Of a stretch of DNA of 64,000 nucleotides, positions 50,457 through 59,821 are shown piece by piece. Each line of letters opens with the position of its first letter. The stretch's first letter is position 1. The notes under the pieces are model-generated. The model had not been told where the DNA came from. It saw nothing but the letters and a program-made list of their open reading frames with translations, and ran no database searches. The position numbers were made by a program, and so were the translations under genes. This DNA is from Lutibacter sp. A64 (GTDB lineage Bacteria; Bacteroidota; Bacteroidia; Flavobacteriales; Flavobacteriaceae), in the NCBI RefSeq assembly GCF_022429565.1, contig NZ_CP092487.1, forward strand, positions 3,490,001-3,554,000, written 5' to 3'.

Positions 50457-50957
50457 TTATTGAATACCTAATTTAGCTTTTACTGCAGGTAATAAATCTG
50501 TACCATTAGCAACAATAATACTAGAAGCATCTAAAACATAAGTAAACCCTTGTTCTTTGGCAACATCTTCAATTGCTTTTCTAGCTTTTTCTAGAATTGG
50601 TTTTAATTTATCATCTCTTTTTTTAGCAATATCTTGTTGTGCAATTTGAGAAGCTTGGTATAAGTTTTGTCTATCTTGTTGAACTTCTACACTTCTTTGT
50701 TGATTTACTTCGTCAGTTTGAGAAGCTACTTCAGCTTCATATTTTTTTAATTTAGCTTCAAGTTTATCATTTTCTGCTTTTAACTCAGATTCGTATGTTT
50801 TACTTAATTTTTCTAAATCTGCATTTAAAGTTTTAGTTTCTGGCATAAGACTTAATAATAAATCTGTGCTTATGTGTCCTACTTTAGTTTGGGCTTGAAC
50901 CGAGTTAAACCCTAAAGTAATTACTGCAATTAATAATAAAGTTCTAAATTGTTTCAT
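50457..50957 (-). CDS. OmpH/Skp family periplasmic chaperone (second copy)
   Basis: The 166-residue protein has a signal peptide ending NSVQAQ. Residues about 24-45 form the small beta body (TKVGHISTDLLLSLMPETK). A long coiled coil of about residues 45-125, rich in Lys, Glu and Gln, follows, and the beta core is completed near AKEQGFTYVLDASSIIVANG. Skp trimers hold unfolded outer-membrane proteins on their way to BamA. It is 19 bases downstream of the other ompH gene and part of the bamA region. Confidence 0.92.
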   Translation of the reverse strand: MKQFRTLLLIAVITLGFNSVQAQTKVGHISTDLLLSLMPETKTLNADLEKLSKTYESELKAENDKLEAKLKKYEAEVASQTDEVNQQRSVEVQQDRQNLYQASQIAQQDIAKKRDDKLKPILEKARKAIEDVAKEQGFTYVLDASSIIVANGTDLLPAVKAKLGIQ

Positions 50958-50976
50958 TTTATTCTTGTTGTTTAAA

Positions 50977-51768
50977 TTAATTTTCTTTGTTTTCTTGTTC
51001 TTTCGCTTTTTTTGCGTTTTCTATAGCTTGTATTCTTTGTAATCTTTTAGCTTCAATAGCTTTTTTTAGTTCTTCTCTTTTTTGTAATTGTAAAGCTCTT
51101 TTTTCTTCTATTTTTTGTTGTAATGCTGCTTTTTTAGCTTCTTTTTCGGTTAATTTTTTTTCAGTTTCTGTAACTTCTTGGTTATCACTTTCAGAGTTTA
51201 CAATAGTACTGTTAATACCTTGTTGTTTTTCTTTAGCAGCTTCTATTTTTTTCTCTCTAGTAATACTGTTTATTACCAACTCACTAATGTCGTATTCTTT
51301 ATTTGTATATAACATTACTAAATCTGTTGATTTATCTAAAACAAAATCAAATTTTCTTTTTACTGCAATATCTTGTATTGCATTGTAAACTAAATCTTGA
51401 ATTGGTTGTACCAATTGTTGTCTTAATAAAAATAAATCTCCTTCAACTCCAAAATAAGAGTCTTGTAATTTTTTTAATTCTAAAGTTTTAATTTGTATAT
51501 CTTCTTCTTTATCTAAAATTAATTCTTTAGTCATTAAAGCTTTTTCAATATTTAATTCATCTTTTAAAGCTTCAATTTCTTGTTGTTGTTTTTCAATATT
51601 CTGTTGCCATGTTAAGGCTTTAGAATTTAATTTAGATTGTGCTTCATTATATTCTGGAATATTTTCTAAAATATATTCCATATCTATATAACCAATCCTT
51701 TGAGCTTTTTGCGCAATTGCCGAAAACCCTATAATTAAAAATGCAAATAAAAGAACTTTTTTTGTCAT
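50977..51768 (-). CDS. OmpH/Skp family periplasmic chaperone (first copy, extended)
   Basis: This 263-residue relative of Skp has a signal peptide ending FSAIAQ, the core start RIGYIDMEYILENIPEYN, the coiled coil (about residues 45-125) and the closing VKRKFDFVLDKSTDLVML. Unlike its 166-residue neighbour, it has an extra C-terminal region of about 85 residues, very rich in Lys, Glu, Gln and Ala (for example KEAKKAALQQKIEEK), that should form an additional long helix. It is 155 bases downstream of bamA, with its own probable promoter. Confidence 0.9.
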   Translation of the reverse strand: MTKKVLLFAFLIIGFSAIAQKAQRIGYIDMEYILENIPEYNEAQSKLNSKALTWQQNIEKQQQEIEALKDELNIEKALMTKELILDKEEDIQIKTLELKKLQDSYFGVEGDLFLLRQQLVQPIQDLVYNAIQDIAVKRKFDFVLDKSTDLVMLYTNKEYDISELVINSITREKKIEAAKEKQQGINSTIVNSESDNQEVTETEKKLTEKEAKKAALQQKIEEKRALQLQKREELKKAIEAKRLQRIQAIENAKKAKEQENKEN

Positions 51769-51904
51769 AACTAATATGTATTTAGAAAAAACCGTGCCAA
51801 TTTATAATTCATGTACCTATATAACCTTTTTTAACGGTCACATGTTGTTCGTTATTTGTTATTATCTCATACGAATAATTTTTTTGAGTGGCTCGTTTCA
51901 TTTA

Positions 51905-51912
51905 CAAATATA
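51905..51912 (-). promoter_or_regulatory. Possible promoter of the ompH pair
   Basis: On the minus strand this reads TATATTTG, a match to TAnnTTTG, 137 bases before the first ompH start. It sits just before the end of bamA, allowing ompH expression independent of bamA. Confidence 0.4.
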
Positions 51913-51923
51913 AGAGTTTTACA

Positions 51924-54500
51924 TTAGAATTGTTGTCCTATTATAAAGTGTGTTTGCCAACCTGATTTTTCTGTTCCACCAGGTAGTGGATCGAAACCGT
52001 GTGCAAAATCAATACCAAGCAATCCAAAGGCTGGCATAAAGATTCTTAAACCTACACCTGCAGATCTTTTTAATTGGAAAGGGTTAAATTCTTTAAAGCC
52101 ATCGTAAGAGTTACCTGCTTCTAAAAATCCTAAAGCATAGATAGATGCAGAAGGTTTTAGTGTAATTGGGTATCTAACTTCCATTTGGAACTTATTGTAG
52201 ATGGTTCCTCCTGCAATTGAAGATAGTTGTCCGTTTTCATAACCTCTTAAGGCAATGGTTTCTCTACCATCTAATTGGTATGATGCCATACCGTCTCCAC
52301 CAACAAAATAACGTTCAAAAGGAGAATCTCCAACTTCATCGTTGTAGTTTCCTAAAAATCCAAATTCTATATTAGACATTAATACAACATCTTTAGTTAA
52401 AGAGGTGTACCATTTTCCTTTAAAAAAGGCTTTGTAGTATTCTAACCATTTATATTTTTCTGCTAATTCCATAGAGTCGTAATCTTTATCGTTTAATAAA
52501 GAGTATGGAATTGTAAGTTTTGCTCCTATGGCAAATTCTGAACCTCCTTTTGGAAATATTGGGTTTGGTCCTGCAGAATTTCTTCCAAGCGTAATATTAT
52601 AGGCTAAATTATTTAAATTACCATTACTTAAAGTTAGGTTACCAATACTCATTCCGTAATCTTTAAGGTCGTATAGTTGGTAACTAATACTTTGCGATAG
52701 TGTAAAATAATCATCAGGCCATTTTAAACGTTGTCCTAAACCTACAGTTGCACCAACTATGTTTAAACGTTGATCTTTATCAACATCGTTAGAGTAGTAA
52801 TCGTATCTAAATTGTTTAGAATTATACACAGAAAAAGATAATGATCTCGGTTTTTTACCACCTAGCCAAGGCTCTGTAAAAGAAAAACTAGATGTTGTGT
52901 AGTATCTACTTTTTTGTAAACGTAAAGATAGTGTTTGCCCGTCTCCCATTGGAAGCGGTTTATATGCTTTTTTATTGAAAATATTACGTGTTGAAAAGTT
53001 ATTGAATGAAAGTCCTAAGGTTCCAATAAAAGAGCCACCACCGTAACCACCTTGTAATTCTATTTGACTAGAACCTTTTTCGGCAACTGTATAATCTATA
53101 TCTACAGTTTTGTCTGTATGGTTTGGAGAAATATCTGGAGTAATTGCTTCAGCATCAAAAAAGCCTAATTGGCCAATTTCTCTAATGGTTCTAATAATAT
53201 CAGCTTTACTGTATAAATATCCTGGTTTTGTGCTTATTTCTCTATAAATTACGTGGTCGTTTGTTCTGTCATTACCGTTTACTGTTACTTTATTAATTTT
53301 GGTAATTTGATCTTCGTAAATTCTAATTTCTACATCAATAGAATCGTTATTTACTCTTGTTTCAACCGGCATTACACGCGAAAATAAATATCCGTTGTTT
53401 TGGTACTCTGTAGCAATATCTTGAGAGTCTGGAGAGCCATCACCTGTAACACGTTCTTTTAATAACTTACCGTTGTAGGTATCTCCTTTTTCAATTCTTA
53501 AAACTCGTTGTAATTGTTCATCTGTATATTTACTGTTTCCAATAAATTTAATATCACCAAAAATATATTTTTTACCTTCTTCAATTTTAAGGTTTAAGTT
53601 TAATGTATTGTCGTCGTTCCAAGTAAGTGAGTGGTCTAAAATTCTTGCATCTCTATGTCCTCTTTCGCTGTATGTAGTTATAATGTTTTCTAAGTCTTCA
53701 TTAAAATCAGCATCTATATATTTAGAACCTTTCCAAAATCTACCAAGCATTTTCTTTTTGGTATTTTTCATTGCTTTTCTAAGTTTCTTATCACTTAAAG
53801 CTTCATTGCCTTCAAAATTAATGTTCTTAATTTTTACTTTTTCACCCTTATCAATATGCACTAACATATTAACTATGTTTACATCAGAAGTGTCTTTTTT
53901 TGTATCTAAAGAAACTTTGGTTTTTAAAAATCCTTTTTCTTGGTATTTCTTTTTAAAATAATTTGTAGTGGTAACTAATAAGTTATCTGTTACCATAGCA
54001 CCTCTTTTTAACTCGGCATCTTTTTGAAGTTCTTTTGCTTTACTAGTTTTTACACCTGTAATTGTAATGTTGTTTAGTTGTGGTAGTTCTTCAACTTCAA
54101 ACTCTAAATAAACAGTAGTACCATCTATTTTTGCAACGTATACTTCTACATTACTAAATTGCTTTGTTTCGTATAGTTTTTTTATGGCGCTTGTTAATTT
54201 GTCTCCAGGAAGTTTAATTTCTTGACCAACTTTTAATCCAGTGAATACTTTTACGGTTTGCTCTTCAAATTTTTGAAGGCCTTTTACTGTTATTCCTCCA
54301 AGTTCGTAAGAACTATCTTTAATAAATTTTGCATTTGATACAGTTGGCAAAACTGAGTCTTTTTTAATAGTGTCATTTGCAATTTCACTATTTTTTATAT
54401 CAACATTTTTGTTGTTATTGGTTTGTTCTTCTTGCGCATTTAGCGAATTAAAACTTAAAATAACGGTAAAAAGTAAAAGGGCTATTTTTAAATTATTCAT
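51924..54500 (-). CDS. bamA: Outer membrane protein assembly factor BamA
   Basis: BamA folds and inserts beta-barrel proteins into the outer membrane. The 858-residue protein has a signal peptide ending SLNAQ and POTRA domains over about residues 65-455, starting with GGITVKGLQKFEEQTVKVFT. The barrel runs from about 470 to the C-terminal phenylalanine (IIGQQF). FSFTEPWLGG, a hallmark near the barrel start, and the late LKRSAGVGLRIFMP strand are visible. Its start overlaps the end of uppS by 8 bases, so translation is coupled. It is the centre of the envelope-assembly cluster. Confidence 0.97.
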   Translation of the reverse strand: MNNLKIALLLFTVILSFNSLNAQEEQTNNNKNVDIKNSEIANDTIKKDSVLPTVSNAKFIKDSSYELGGITVKGLQKFEEQTVKVFTGLKVGQEIKLPGDKLTSAIKKLYETKQFSNVEVYVAKIDGTTVYLEFEVEELPQLNNITITGVKTSKAKELQKDAELKRGAMVTDNLLVTTTNYFKKKYQEKGFLKTKVSLDTKKDTSDVNIVNMLVHIDKGEKVKIKNINFEGNEALSDKKLRKAMKNTKKKMLGRFWKGSKYIDADFNEDLENIITTYSERGHRDARILDHSLTWNDDNTLNLNLKIEEGKKYIFGDIKFIGNSKYTDEQLQRVLRIEKGDTYNGKLLKERVTGDGSPDSQDIATEYQNNGYLFSRVMPVETRVNNDSIDVEIRIYEDQITKINKVTVNGNDRTNDHVIYREISTKPGYLYSKADIIRTIREIGQLGFFDAEAITPDISPNHTDKTVDIDYTVAEKGSSQIELQGGYGGGSFIGTLGLSFNNFSTRNIFNKKAYKPLPMGDGQTLSLRLQKSRYYTTSSFSFTEPWLGGKKPRSLSFSVYNSKQFRYDYYSNDVDKDQRLNIVGATVGLGQRLKWPDDYFTLSQSISYQLYDLKDYGMSIGNLTLSNGNLNNLAYNITLGRNSAGPNPIFPKGGSEFAIGAKLTIPYSLLNDKDYDSMELAEKYKWLEYYKAFFKGKWYTSLTKDVVLMSNIEFGFLGNYNDEVGDSPFERYFVGGDGMASYQLDGRETIALRGYENGQLSSIAGGTIYNKFQMEVRYPITLKPSASIYALGFLEAGNSYDGFKEFNPFQLKRSAGVGLRIFMPAFGLLGIDFAHGFDPLPGGTEKSGWQTHFIIGQQF

Positions 54501-55248
54501 TTATTTTTATAATTTGTTCACTGGTTTTTCCAAACCTTCGTTCTCTATTTTGATACTCTAAAATTGCATTAAACAGATTTTCTTTTTTAAAATCTGGCCA
54601 AAGTGTATTTGTAAAGTACAATTCGGCATACGCTATTTGCCACAATAAAAAATTGCTGATTCTTTTTTCTCCGCTTGTACGAATTAAAAAATCAACATTA
54701 GGCAAAGAAAACGTATATAAATGATTATTTATAATATTTTCATCAATTTCTTCAAGTTGAAGCTTATTATTAACAACTTTTTTTGATATATTTCTGATAA
54801 CATTAACAATTTCATCTCTTGATCCATAGCTTAACGCTAGTGTTAAGGTTAAAGCTGTGTTGTTTTTGGTTTTATCTATTACTTCAGTTAGCTCTTTTTG
54901 AGCACTTTCTGGTAAATCATGAAGATTACCAATGGTATTTAATTTAATATTGTTTTTTTGAAGTATTTTTAATTCTTTTTTAAGTGAAGAAACCAATAAA
55001 GCCATTAATGTTTTTACTTCTAATTTTGGACGTTTCCAGTTTTCTGTAGAAAAGGCGTATAACGTTAAATACTTAACACCTATTTCTCCACATGCTTCTA
55101 TGGTTTCACGTACAGAGTTTACGCCATTTTTATGTCCAAAAACGCGCGGTTTATTTTTAAGTTTAGCCCATCTACCATTACCATCCATTATTATGGCTAC
55201 ATGTTTTGGGACTTGATTTTTTAAGATATTATTTTTTAATGCTTCCAT
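54493..55248 (-). CDS. uppS: Isoprenyl transferase (undecaprenyl diphosphate synthase)
   Basis: UppS elongates farnesyl diphosphate to the C55 carrier lipid used for peptidoglycan and surface polysaccharides. I start it at 55248, where TAATG overlaps the stop of the upstream DUF6089 gene; this gives 251 residues and a natural N-terminus. The upstream-extended frame adds seven residues. Motifs are HVAIIMDGNGRWA with the catalytic aspartate, GHKNGVNSVRE, YAFSTENWKRP and the C-terminal RTSGEKRISNFLLWQ. Its 3' end overlaps bamA by 8 bases. Confidence 0.96.
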   Translation of the reverse strand: MEALKNNILKNQVPKHVAIIMDGNGRWAKLKNKPRVFGHKNGVNSVRETIEACGEIGVKYLTLYAFSTENWKRPKLEVKTLMALLVSSLKKELKILQKNNIKLNTIGNLHDLPESAQKELTEVIDKTKNNTALTLTLALSYGSRDEIVNVIRNISKKVVNNKLQLEEIDENIINNHLYTFSLPNVDFLIRTSGEKRISNFLLWQIAYAELYFTNTLWPDFKKENLFNAILEYQNRERRFGKTSEQIIKINE

Positions 55249-55928
55249 TAATAGGGTGTTGCGTAACAAGGTGGTCTTCCAAAAGTATAAACTAGGTTAA
55301 TACCACTAAAAATATACCAATCATTACTATCTGGATTTCCAAATTGTAATGCTTTTATTTCATAATTATTATAATCTATATCATCTACAAAAGTATAACG
55401 AGCTCTTAGTTCTATTGCTATTGCAAAATCTCCAAATAATTTGGTTTTATAACCTACACCAAAAGGAACAGCAAAAGATGTGTTTGCTTCGTATTCATAA
55501 TTAGAACTATCGGTTCCGCCAACTATTGTTTTATAATTAAAAGCAGCAATTTCAAATAATAAATATGGAGTGCTTGTTTTTCTAAAATCATCTAAATTGT
55601 ATTCGAAGTAATTAAATTCTAACCCAATAGCTAGTTCCTTTATGCTGTTTGTAAATTTAATACCTCTATTATAACGTGCCAGATTAGATGAGTTTTTGTC
55701 ATCTGCTTCTATTTGTGCAAAGGTAAAAGTACCTCTAAAAGAAAGGCGTGGGTTTTTATTCCATTTATAAATTAACCCTCCCATTAAACTGTTGGGGTTA
55801 ATATAATTTTCTTTTCCAATATCTCCAATATAGTTACTACCACCAACCATTATTCCAATTTCATGAATTTGTGAAATGGAAGTTGTTGTGATACAGATAA
55901 ATGCAATAAGTAAAATATTATTTTTCAT
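55248..55928 (-). CDS. DUF6089 family outer-membrane beta-barrel protein
   Basis: A 226-residue exported protein with a signal peptide ending SISQ and a small beta-barrel body. The start IHEIGIMVGGSNYIGDIG and the repeated aromatic strands match DUF6089, a Bacteroidetes family found directly upstream of uppS and bamA. The function is unknown; the fixed position suggests a link with outer-membrane biogenesis. Its stop codon overlaps the uppS start (TAATG), so the two are translationally coupled. It is the first gene of the block, with a TAnnTTTG element just upstream. Confidence 0.85.
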   Translation of the reverse strand: MKNNILLIAFICITTTSISQIHEIGIMVGGSNYIGDIGKENYINPNSLMGGLIYKWNKNPRLSFRGTFTFAQIEADDKNSSNLARYNRGIKFTNSIKELAIGLEFNYFEYNLDDFRKTSTPYLLFEIAAFNYKTIVGGTDSSNYEYEANTSFAVPFGVGYKTKLFGDFAIAIELRARYTFVDDIDYNNYEIKALQFGNPDSNDWYIFSGINLVYTFGRPPCYATPY

Positions 55929-56327
55929 AATATAAAATAGCGAGCAAATATAAATAAATATACTTGCTTATAGAAGTTTAACAATGTCTTTTTTGATAAA
56001 CTGTTTATATCTGAAAATATTGTTGAAGTTTAAAGCCTACTTTAGAAATAATAATTGACTCAATAAAAAAACATACATTGTATATTTTTTATTTTTAATA
56101 TTAAATGTAATTTTTAGTCGTTATTAAGTCACCTTTAAAAATAAAGGAAAGGTTTGTGTATATAAGGTTAATTAGCTGATAAAGTGTAGAGTATTCTCTA
56201 ATTTTGGTAAAAAATTTAAATTTCTTTTTTAAATATTAATAATATTTATTCGCTAAAAACGAGTGTTTAATGTCTTAAAGTTTTTAGAAATAATTTTTTA
56301 GATGCCAATTAGGTATACATAGAAGAA
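55929..56327. other. Intergenic region without a supported gene
   Basis: This very AT-rich gap lies between the DUF6089 gene start and the nadK stop codon. Apart from the promoter element near 55945, I see only short frames of fewer than 20 codons and no strong hairpin or repeat. Confidence 0.55.
55945..55952 (-). promoter_or_regulatory. -7 promoter element of the DUF6089-uppS-bamA operon
   Basis: On the minus strand the bases read TATATTTG, matching TAnnTTTG, 16 bases before the DUF6089 start codon. A TTG at the standard distance is not evident. Confidence 0.45.
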
Positions 56328-57209
56328 TTAATTCCTAGTATCTTGTCCCCAAAGTAACTTCTCTCTTAGTGTTTTTATAAATGTTTGATCTTTAAATTGT
56401 ACCACTTTTAAGTTAAAATCTGATTTTTTAACCGTTATTTCGGTATTGTTGTCTATGGTTTTAATTCTAGAATCTAAAGATAAAAAGAAATGATCTTCTC
56501 TTCCGCTTACAGTAAATGTTATTTTTGTATCATCTGGTATAACTAATGGTCTTGCATTTAAATTGTGTGGTGCAATTGGTGTAAGTACAAAACTTTTGGC
56601 TTGCGGTGTTATAATAGGTCCTCCACAACTTAATGAATATCCAGTAGAACCTGTCGGTGTTGCAATAATTAATCCGTCAGCCCAATAAGAGTTTAAAAAT
56701 TCATCATCTAAATACGTTTTAATAGTAATCATAGAAGCGGTATTTTTTCTGTTTACTGAAACTTCATTTAAAGCAAAATTTAACGTGTTTAAACCATCTA
56801 CCTCTGGATATGTTGTAATGCTTAATAGAGAACGTTCTTTTAATTTGTACTCTTTTTTTAGAAGTAAATTTACCGCATTTAAGATATTTTCTTTTTGTAC
56901 GGTTGCCAAAAACCCTAATCTACCTGTATTTATACCTACAATTGGAATATTTGAGGCTCTTATAAAAGTAACAGCTCTTAAAATTGTTCCATCTCCACCA
57001 ATGGTAAACATAAAATTAAATGTGTTATCTAATTCTTTATAAGATGTAAAAGTTTTATACTTTTTTATGTTCAGATGTTTTTTAAGGGATTTGTAATATT
57101 TTAATTCAATTACAAAATCTATATTGTTAGAGGTTAATATTTGAAATAAATTCTCTACATAAGCACTATCTTCAATTTTAAAATACTGACCGTAAATTGC
57201 TACTTTCAT
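56328..57209 (-). CDS. nadK: NAD kinase
   Basis: NadK phosphorylates NAD to NADP. The 293-residue length is typical. The FTIGGDGTILRAV motif holds the catalytic aspartate, VGINTGRLGFLA follows, and the conserved ATPTGSTGYSLSCGGP segment forms the NAD-binding loop. It is encoded 2 bases after the CBS-domain gene on the same strand, so the two are cotranscribed. This is part of the conserved Flavobacteriaceae block that continues into uppS and bamA. Confidence 0.97.
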   Translation of the reverse strand: MKVAIYGQYFKIEDSAYVENLFQILTSNNIDFVIELKYYKSLKKHLNIKKYKTFTSYKELDNTFNFMFTIGGDGTILRAVTFIRASNIPIVGINTGRLGFLATVQKENILNAVNLLLKKEYKLKERSLLSITTYPEVDGLNTLNFALNEVSVNRKNTASMITIKTYLDDEFLNSYWADGLIIATPTGSTGYSLSCGGPIITPQAKSFVLTPIAPHNLNARPLVIPDDTKITFTVSGREDHFFLSLDSRIKTIDNNTEITVKKSDFNLKVVQFKDQTFIKTLREKLLWGQDTRN

Positions 57210-57211
57210 TC

Positions 57212-57880
57212 TTAAATGTTTAAGTATTTTTGTAAGTAATCAGACCTTTCTTTAAGCTCTTCTAAATAAAAATCTTCTTTATGTTTTGATAAAACGGTGT
57301 AATTATAGCGTCTAAAAGCTTGTATAATTTCGTTAATATCTCGAGCACTAAATTTAAGTGTAATTTTAACAATAGCACCTGAAGTTTCCGAAATAAATAA
57401 CCCAGATATTTTCCCGTTATTAGTTTCTACAATTTGACATACTTGACTAAACGAAAAATCTAAAATTTCCTTTTCTAATTGCAATACAACACCTTCATTA
57501 TTTAAAAAAGGCGTTTCGTTATAAACGTGTAAAATGTCAATTAAATCTAAATAACCTAAATAAGTGTGGTCGTCTTTAATTACAGGAACTAAATTAGTTT
57601 CGTTAGCAGCAAAAGCTTTAATTAATTCTAATAAATTTTCAGATTGGAGTGTGAAAAATAATTTAATTAAATAGCTAAAGTCTTCTAAGTTTTTTTCATC
57701 GTCATTAATTTCATCAATATCAATTTTTGAAATTAAACCTAAAAGCTTAGCGTCTTCTACAACAGGAAAATGGGAAAATGCAGTTTCTTTAAAAAATAAT
57801 TTTATAGCTTTTACCGAACTATTGCTGGTAAAAGGTTTAAATTTTTTAAGTATAAAAGGGGCGGTTTCCATATTGTTCAC
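57212..57880 (-). CDS. CBS domain protein
   Basis: The 222-residue cytoplasmic protein has two CBS motifs, about residues 10-60 (FSHFPVVEDAKLLGLIS) and 75-130 (TNLVPVIKDDHTYLGYLD). Its C-terminal part is about 90 residues of ACT-like alpha/beta character. CBS pairs usually bind adenine nucleotides and regulate a partner, and this protein sits 2 bases upstream of nadK, so a link to nucleotide or NAD status is plausible though not shown. An alternative start at the fourth codon (METAPFIL) is possible. Confidence 0.85.
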   Translation of the reverse strand: MNNMETAPFILKKFKPFTSNSSVKAIKLFFKETAFSHFPVVEDAKLLGLISKIDIDEINDDEKNLEDFSYLIKLFFTLQSENLLELIKAFAANETNLVPVIKDDHTYLGYLDLIDILHVYNETPFLNNEGVVLQLEKEILDFSFSQVCQIVETNNGKISGLFISETSGAIVKITLKFSARDINEIIQAFRRYNYTVLSKHKEDFYLEELKERSDYLQKYLNI

Positions 57881-58092
57881 TATTATAGTACAAATAAATC
57901 AAAAATAAATCCAAAACGTAAGCTTAAGCTAATTTAATTTTAAAAAATATGTAAATAAATAGATTTGTTTTTTTACTAAAAGCTCTTAAAATTAATAAAT
58001 ATATACATGTTAGCGTACTGTTTTTAATTGTTATAAAAGTAAAAGAAACCATTTATATGTAATATTTTAAGGTTAAATTAGGTATTAGTTTG

Positions 58093-58100
58093 TAAATTTG
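58093..58100 (+). promoter_or_regulatory. -7 promoter element of pdxJ
   Basis: TAAATTTG fits TAnnTTTG and lies 31 bases before the pdxJ start codon. No distinct TTG was found upstream at the usual distance. Confidence 0.45.
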
Positions 58101-58131
58101 CTTCGCTTTTTAATTTTTAAAAATTTTAGCA

Positions 58132-58848
58132 ATGACAAAATTAAGTGTAAACGTAAATAAAATTGCAACTTTACGTAATTCTAGAGGTGGAGATTTTCCA
58201 AATGTAGTAAAAGTATCATCTGATATTCAAGATTTTGGAGCAGAGGGGATTACCATTCACCCAAGGCCAGATGAACGTCATATTCGTTATAAAGATGCGT
58301 ATGATTTAAAAGAAATTGTAACTACCGAATTTAATATTGAAGGAAATCCAATTAAGAAATTTATGGATATGGTGCTTGCAATTCGTCCAACACAAGTTAC
58401 TTTGGTGCCAGATGCTGTTGATGCAGTTACTTCAAACGCTGGTTGGGATACAATTACCCATCAAGCTTTTTTACAAGAAGTTATTACCGAATTTAAGTCT
58501 AAAGGAATAAGAACGTCAGTTTTTATTGATACAGATTTTAAACTGATAGAAGCTGCAGCAAAAACTGGAGCAGATAGAATTGAATTGTATACCGAAGATT
58601 TTGCAACGCAATATGCCTTGGGAAACAAAGATGCTATAATTCCATACACAAAAAGTGCAGAATTAGCTACAGAACTTGGTTTAGGAATTAATGCCGGACA
58701 CGATTTAAGTTTAAATAATATTAAGTTTTTTGCAGAAAATATTCCAAATCTTTTAGAAGTTTCTATTGGGCACGCATTAATTACAGAATCTCTTTATTTG
58801 GGATTAGAAAATGTGGTGAATATGTATAAATATAAGTTAAAAGTTTAA
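58132..58848 (+). CDS. pdxJ: Pyridoxine 5'-phosphate synthase
   Basis: PdxJ condenses 1-deoxyxylulose 5-phosphate with 3-amino-2-oxopropyl phosphate to make pyridoxine 5'-phosphate, the last ring-forming step of the DXP-dependent B6 pathway. The 238-residue TIM-barrel protein has LSVNVNKIATLRNSRGG at its N-terminus, ITIHPRPDERHI with active-site residues, and GLGINAGHDLSLNN near the C-terminus. It is divergent from the nadK/CBS pair, as in related genomes. Confidence 0.97.
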   Translation: MTKLSVNVNKIATLRNSRGGDFPNVVKVSSDIQDFGAEGITIHPRPDERHIRYKDAYDLKEIVTTEFNIEGNPIKKFMDMVLAIRPTQVTLVPDAVDAVTSNAGWDTITHQAFLQEVITEFKSKGIRTSVFIDTDFKLIEAAAKTGADRIELYTEDFATQYALGNKDAIIPYTKSAELATELGLGINAGHDLSLNNIKFFAENIPNLLEVSIGHALITESLYLGLENVVNMYKYKLKV

Positions 58849-58886
58849 AAGTTAGAAAAAGGGGAGAAGTTAAAGAGCTAATACTT

Positions 58887-58914
58887 TGACCGCGGCTGAG
58901 CGTAGTAGAAGCTA
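58887..58914. repeat. Short GCTGAGCGTAGTAGAAGC-type repeat fragment
   Basis: The segment around GACCGCGGCTGAGCGTAGTA resembles the CTGAGCGNAGTCGAAG intergenic repeats frequent in Flavobacteriaceae. It is the only G/C-rich patch in this spacer, and degenerate AAGTTTAAAAGTT units precede it. Confidence 0.45.
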
Positions 58915-59008
58915 AAATAGTATAAAATAGTTATGGCAATCTCAAAATTTAAGATTAAAAATTGAGAAAATTAAATACCAATGCCAACAATTAAACGATT
59001 TAACAAAA

Positions 59009-59776
59009 ATGATTCTACATTCAAAAATTTTAGGTACCGGAACACCATTGCTTATTTTACATGGGTATTTTGGAATGGGTGATAATTGGAAATCTTTAGG
59101 GAATAAATTTGCAGAAAATTACCAAGTTCATTTAATAGATCAACGTAATCATGGACGTAGTTTTCATACCTATGATTTTGATTATGAGTTGCTCGTTGAA
59201 GATTTATTTAAATATATACAACATTATAATTTAGAAAAAGTAGTAATTTTAGGACATTCAATGGGAGGAAAAACAGCTATGCTTTTTGCAGTTACTTTTC
59301 CTGATTATGTAGATAAATTAATAATTGCAGATATTAGTCCTAGATATTACAAGCCGCATCACCAACAAATTTTAGCCGCATTAAACGTTATAAATTTCGA
59401 AATACAAAATACAAGAAATAAAGTAGCAGAAACTTTAAAAATTTATATTAAAGATCCCGGAATACTTCAATTTTTACTTAAAAATGTCTATAGAAAAACA
59501 AAAGAGCAATTGGCATATAGGTTTAATTTAGAAAGTTTAACCGAAAACAATAATGAAGTTGGAGCAGCATTGCCTTCATTTACAGAATTTAATGGAGAAA
59601 CATTATTTTTAAAAGGAGAAAAATCTGATTATATTACAAAAAATGAAGAGGGATTAATAGCAGCGCATTTTCCAAATTCAAAAATTGTAACTGTCAAAAA
59701 TGCAGGGCATTGGCTTCACGCAGAAAATCCGACGCAGTTTTATAGCGAAGTTGTCACGTTTTTAAACAAAAAATAA
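59009..59776 (+). CDS. Alpha/beta hydrolase, esterase YbfF-like
   Basis: The 255-residue cytoplasmic protein has the alpha/beta hydrolase fold: an early HGYFGMGDNWKSLG oxyanion segment, DQRNHGRS, the nucleophile elbow GHSMGGKTAM with the catalytic serine, and NAGHWLHAENP carrying the catalytic histidine. The layout matches the YbfF esterase group acting on short acyl esters. The true substrate is unknown. It starts 160 bases after pdxJ and is followed by a small membrane protein gene. Confidence 0.9.
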   Translation: MILHSKILGTGTPLLILHGYFGMGDNWKSLGNKFAENYQVHLIDQRNHGRSFHTYDFDYELLVEDLFKYIQHYNLEKVVILGHSMGGKTAMLFAVTFPDYVDKLIIADISPRYYKPHHQQILAALNVINFEIQNTRNKVAETLKIYIKDPGILQFLLKNVYRKTKEQLAYRFNLESLTENNNEVGAALPSFTEFNGETLFLKGEKSDYITKNEEGLIAAHFPNSKIVTVKNAGHWLHAENPTQFYSEVVTFLNKK

Positions 59777-59821
59777 ATTTGGCATAGTTATAGACAGATT
59801 TAAGATATAAAAAATATATAC

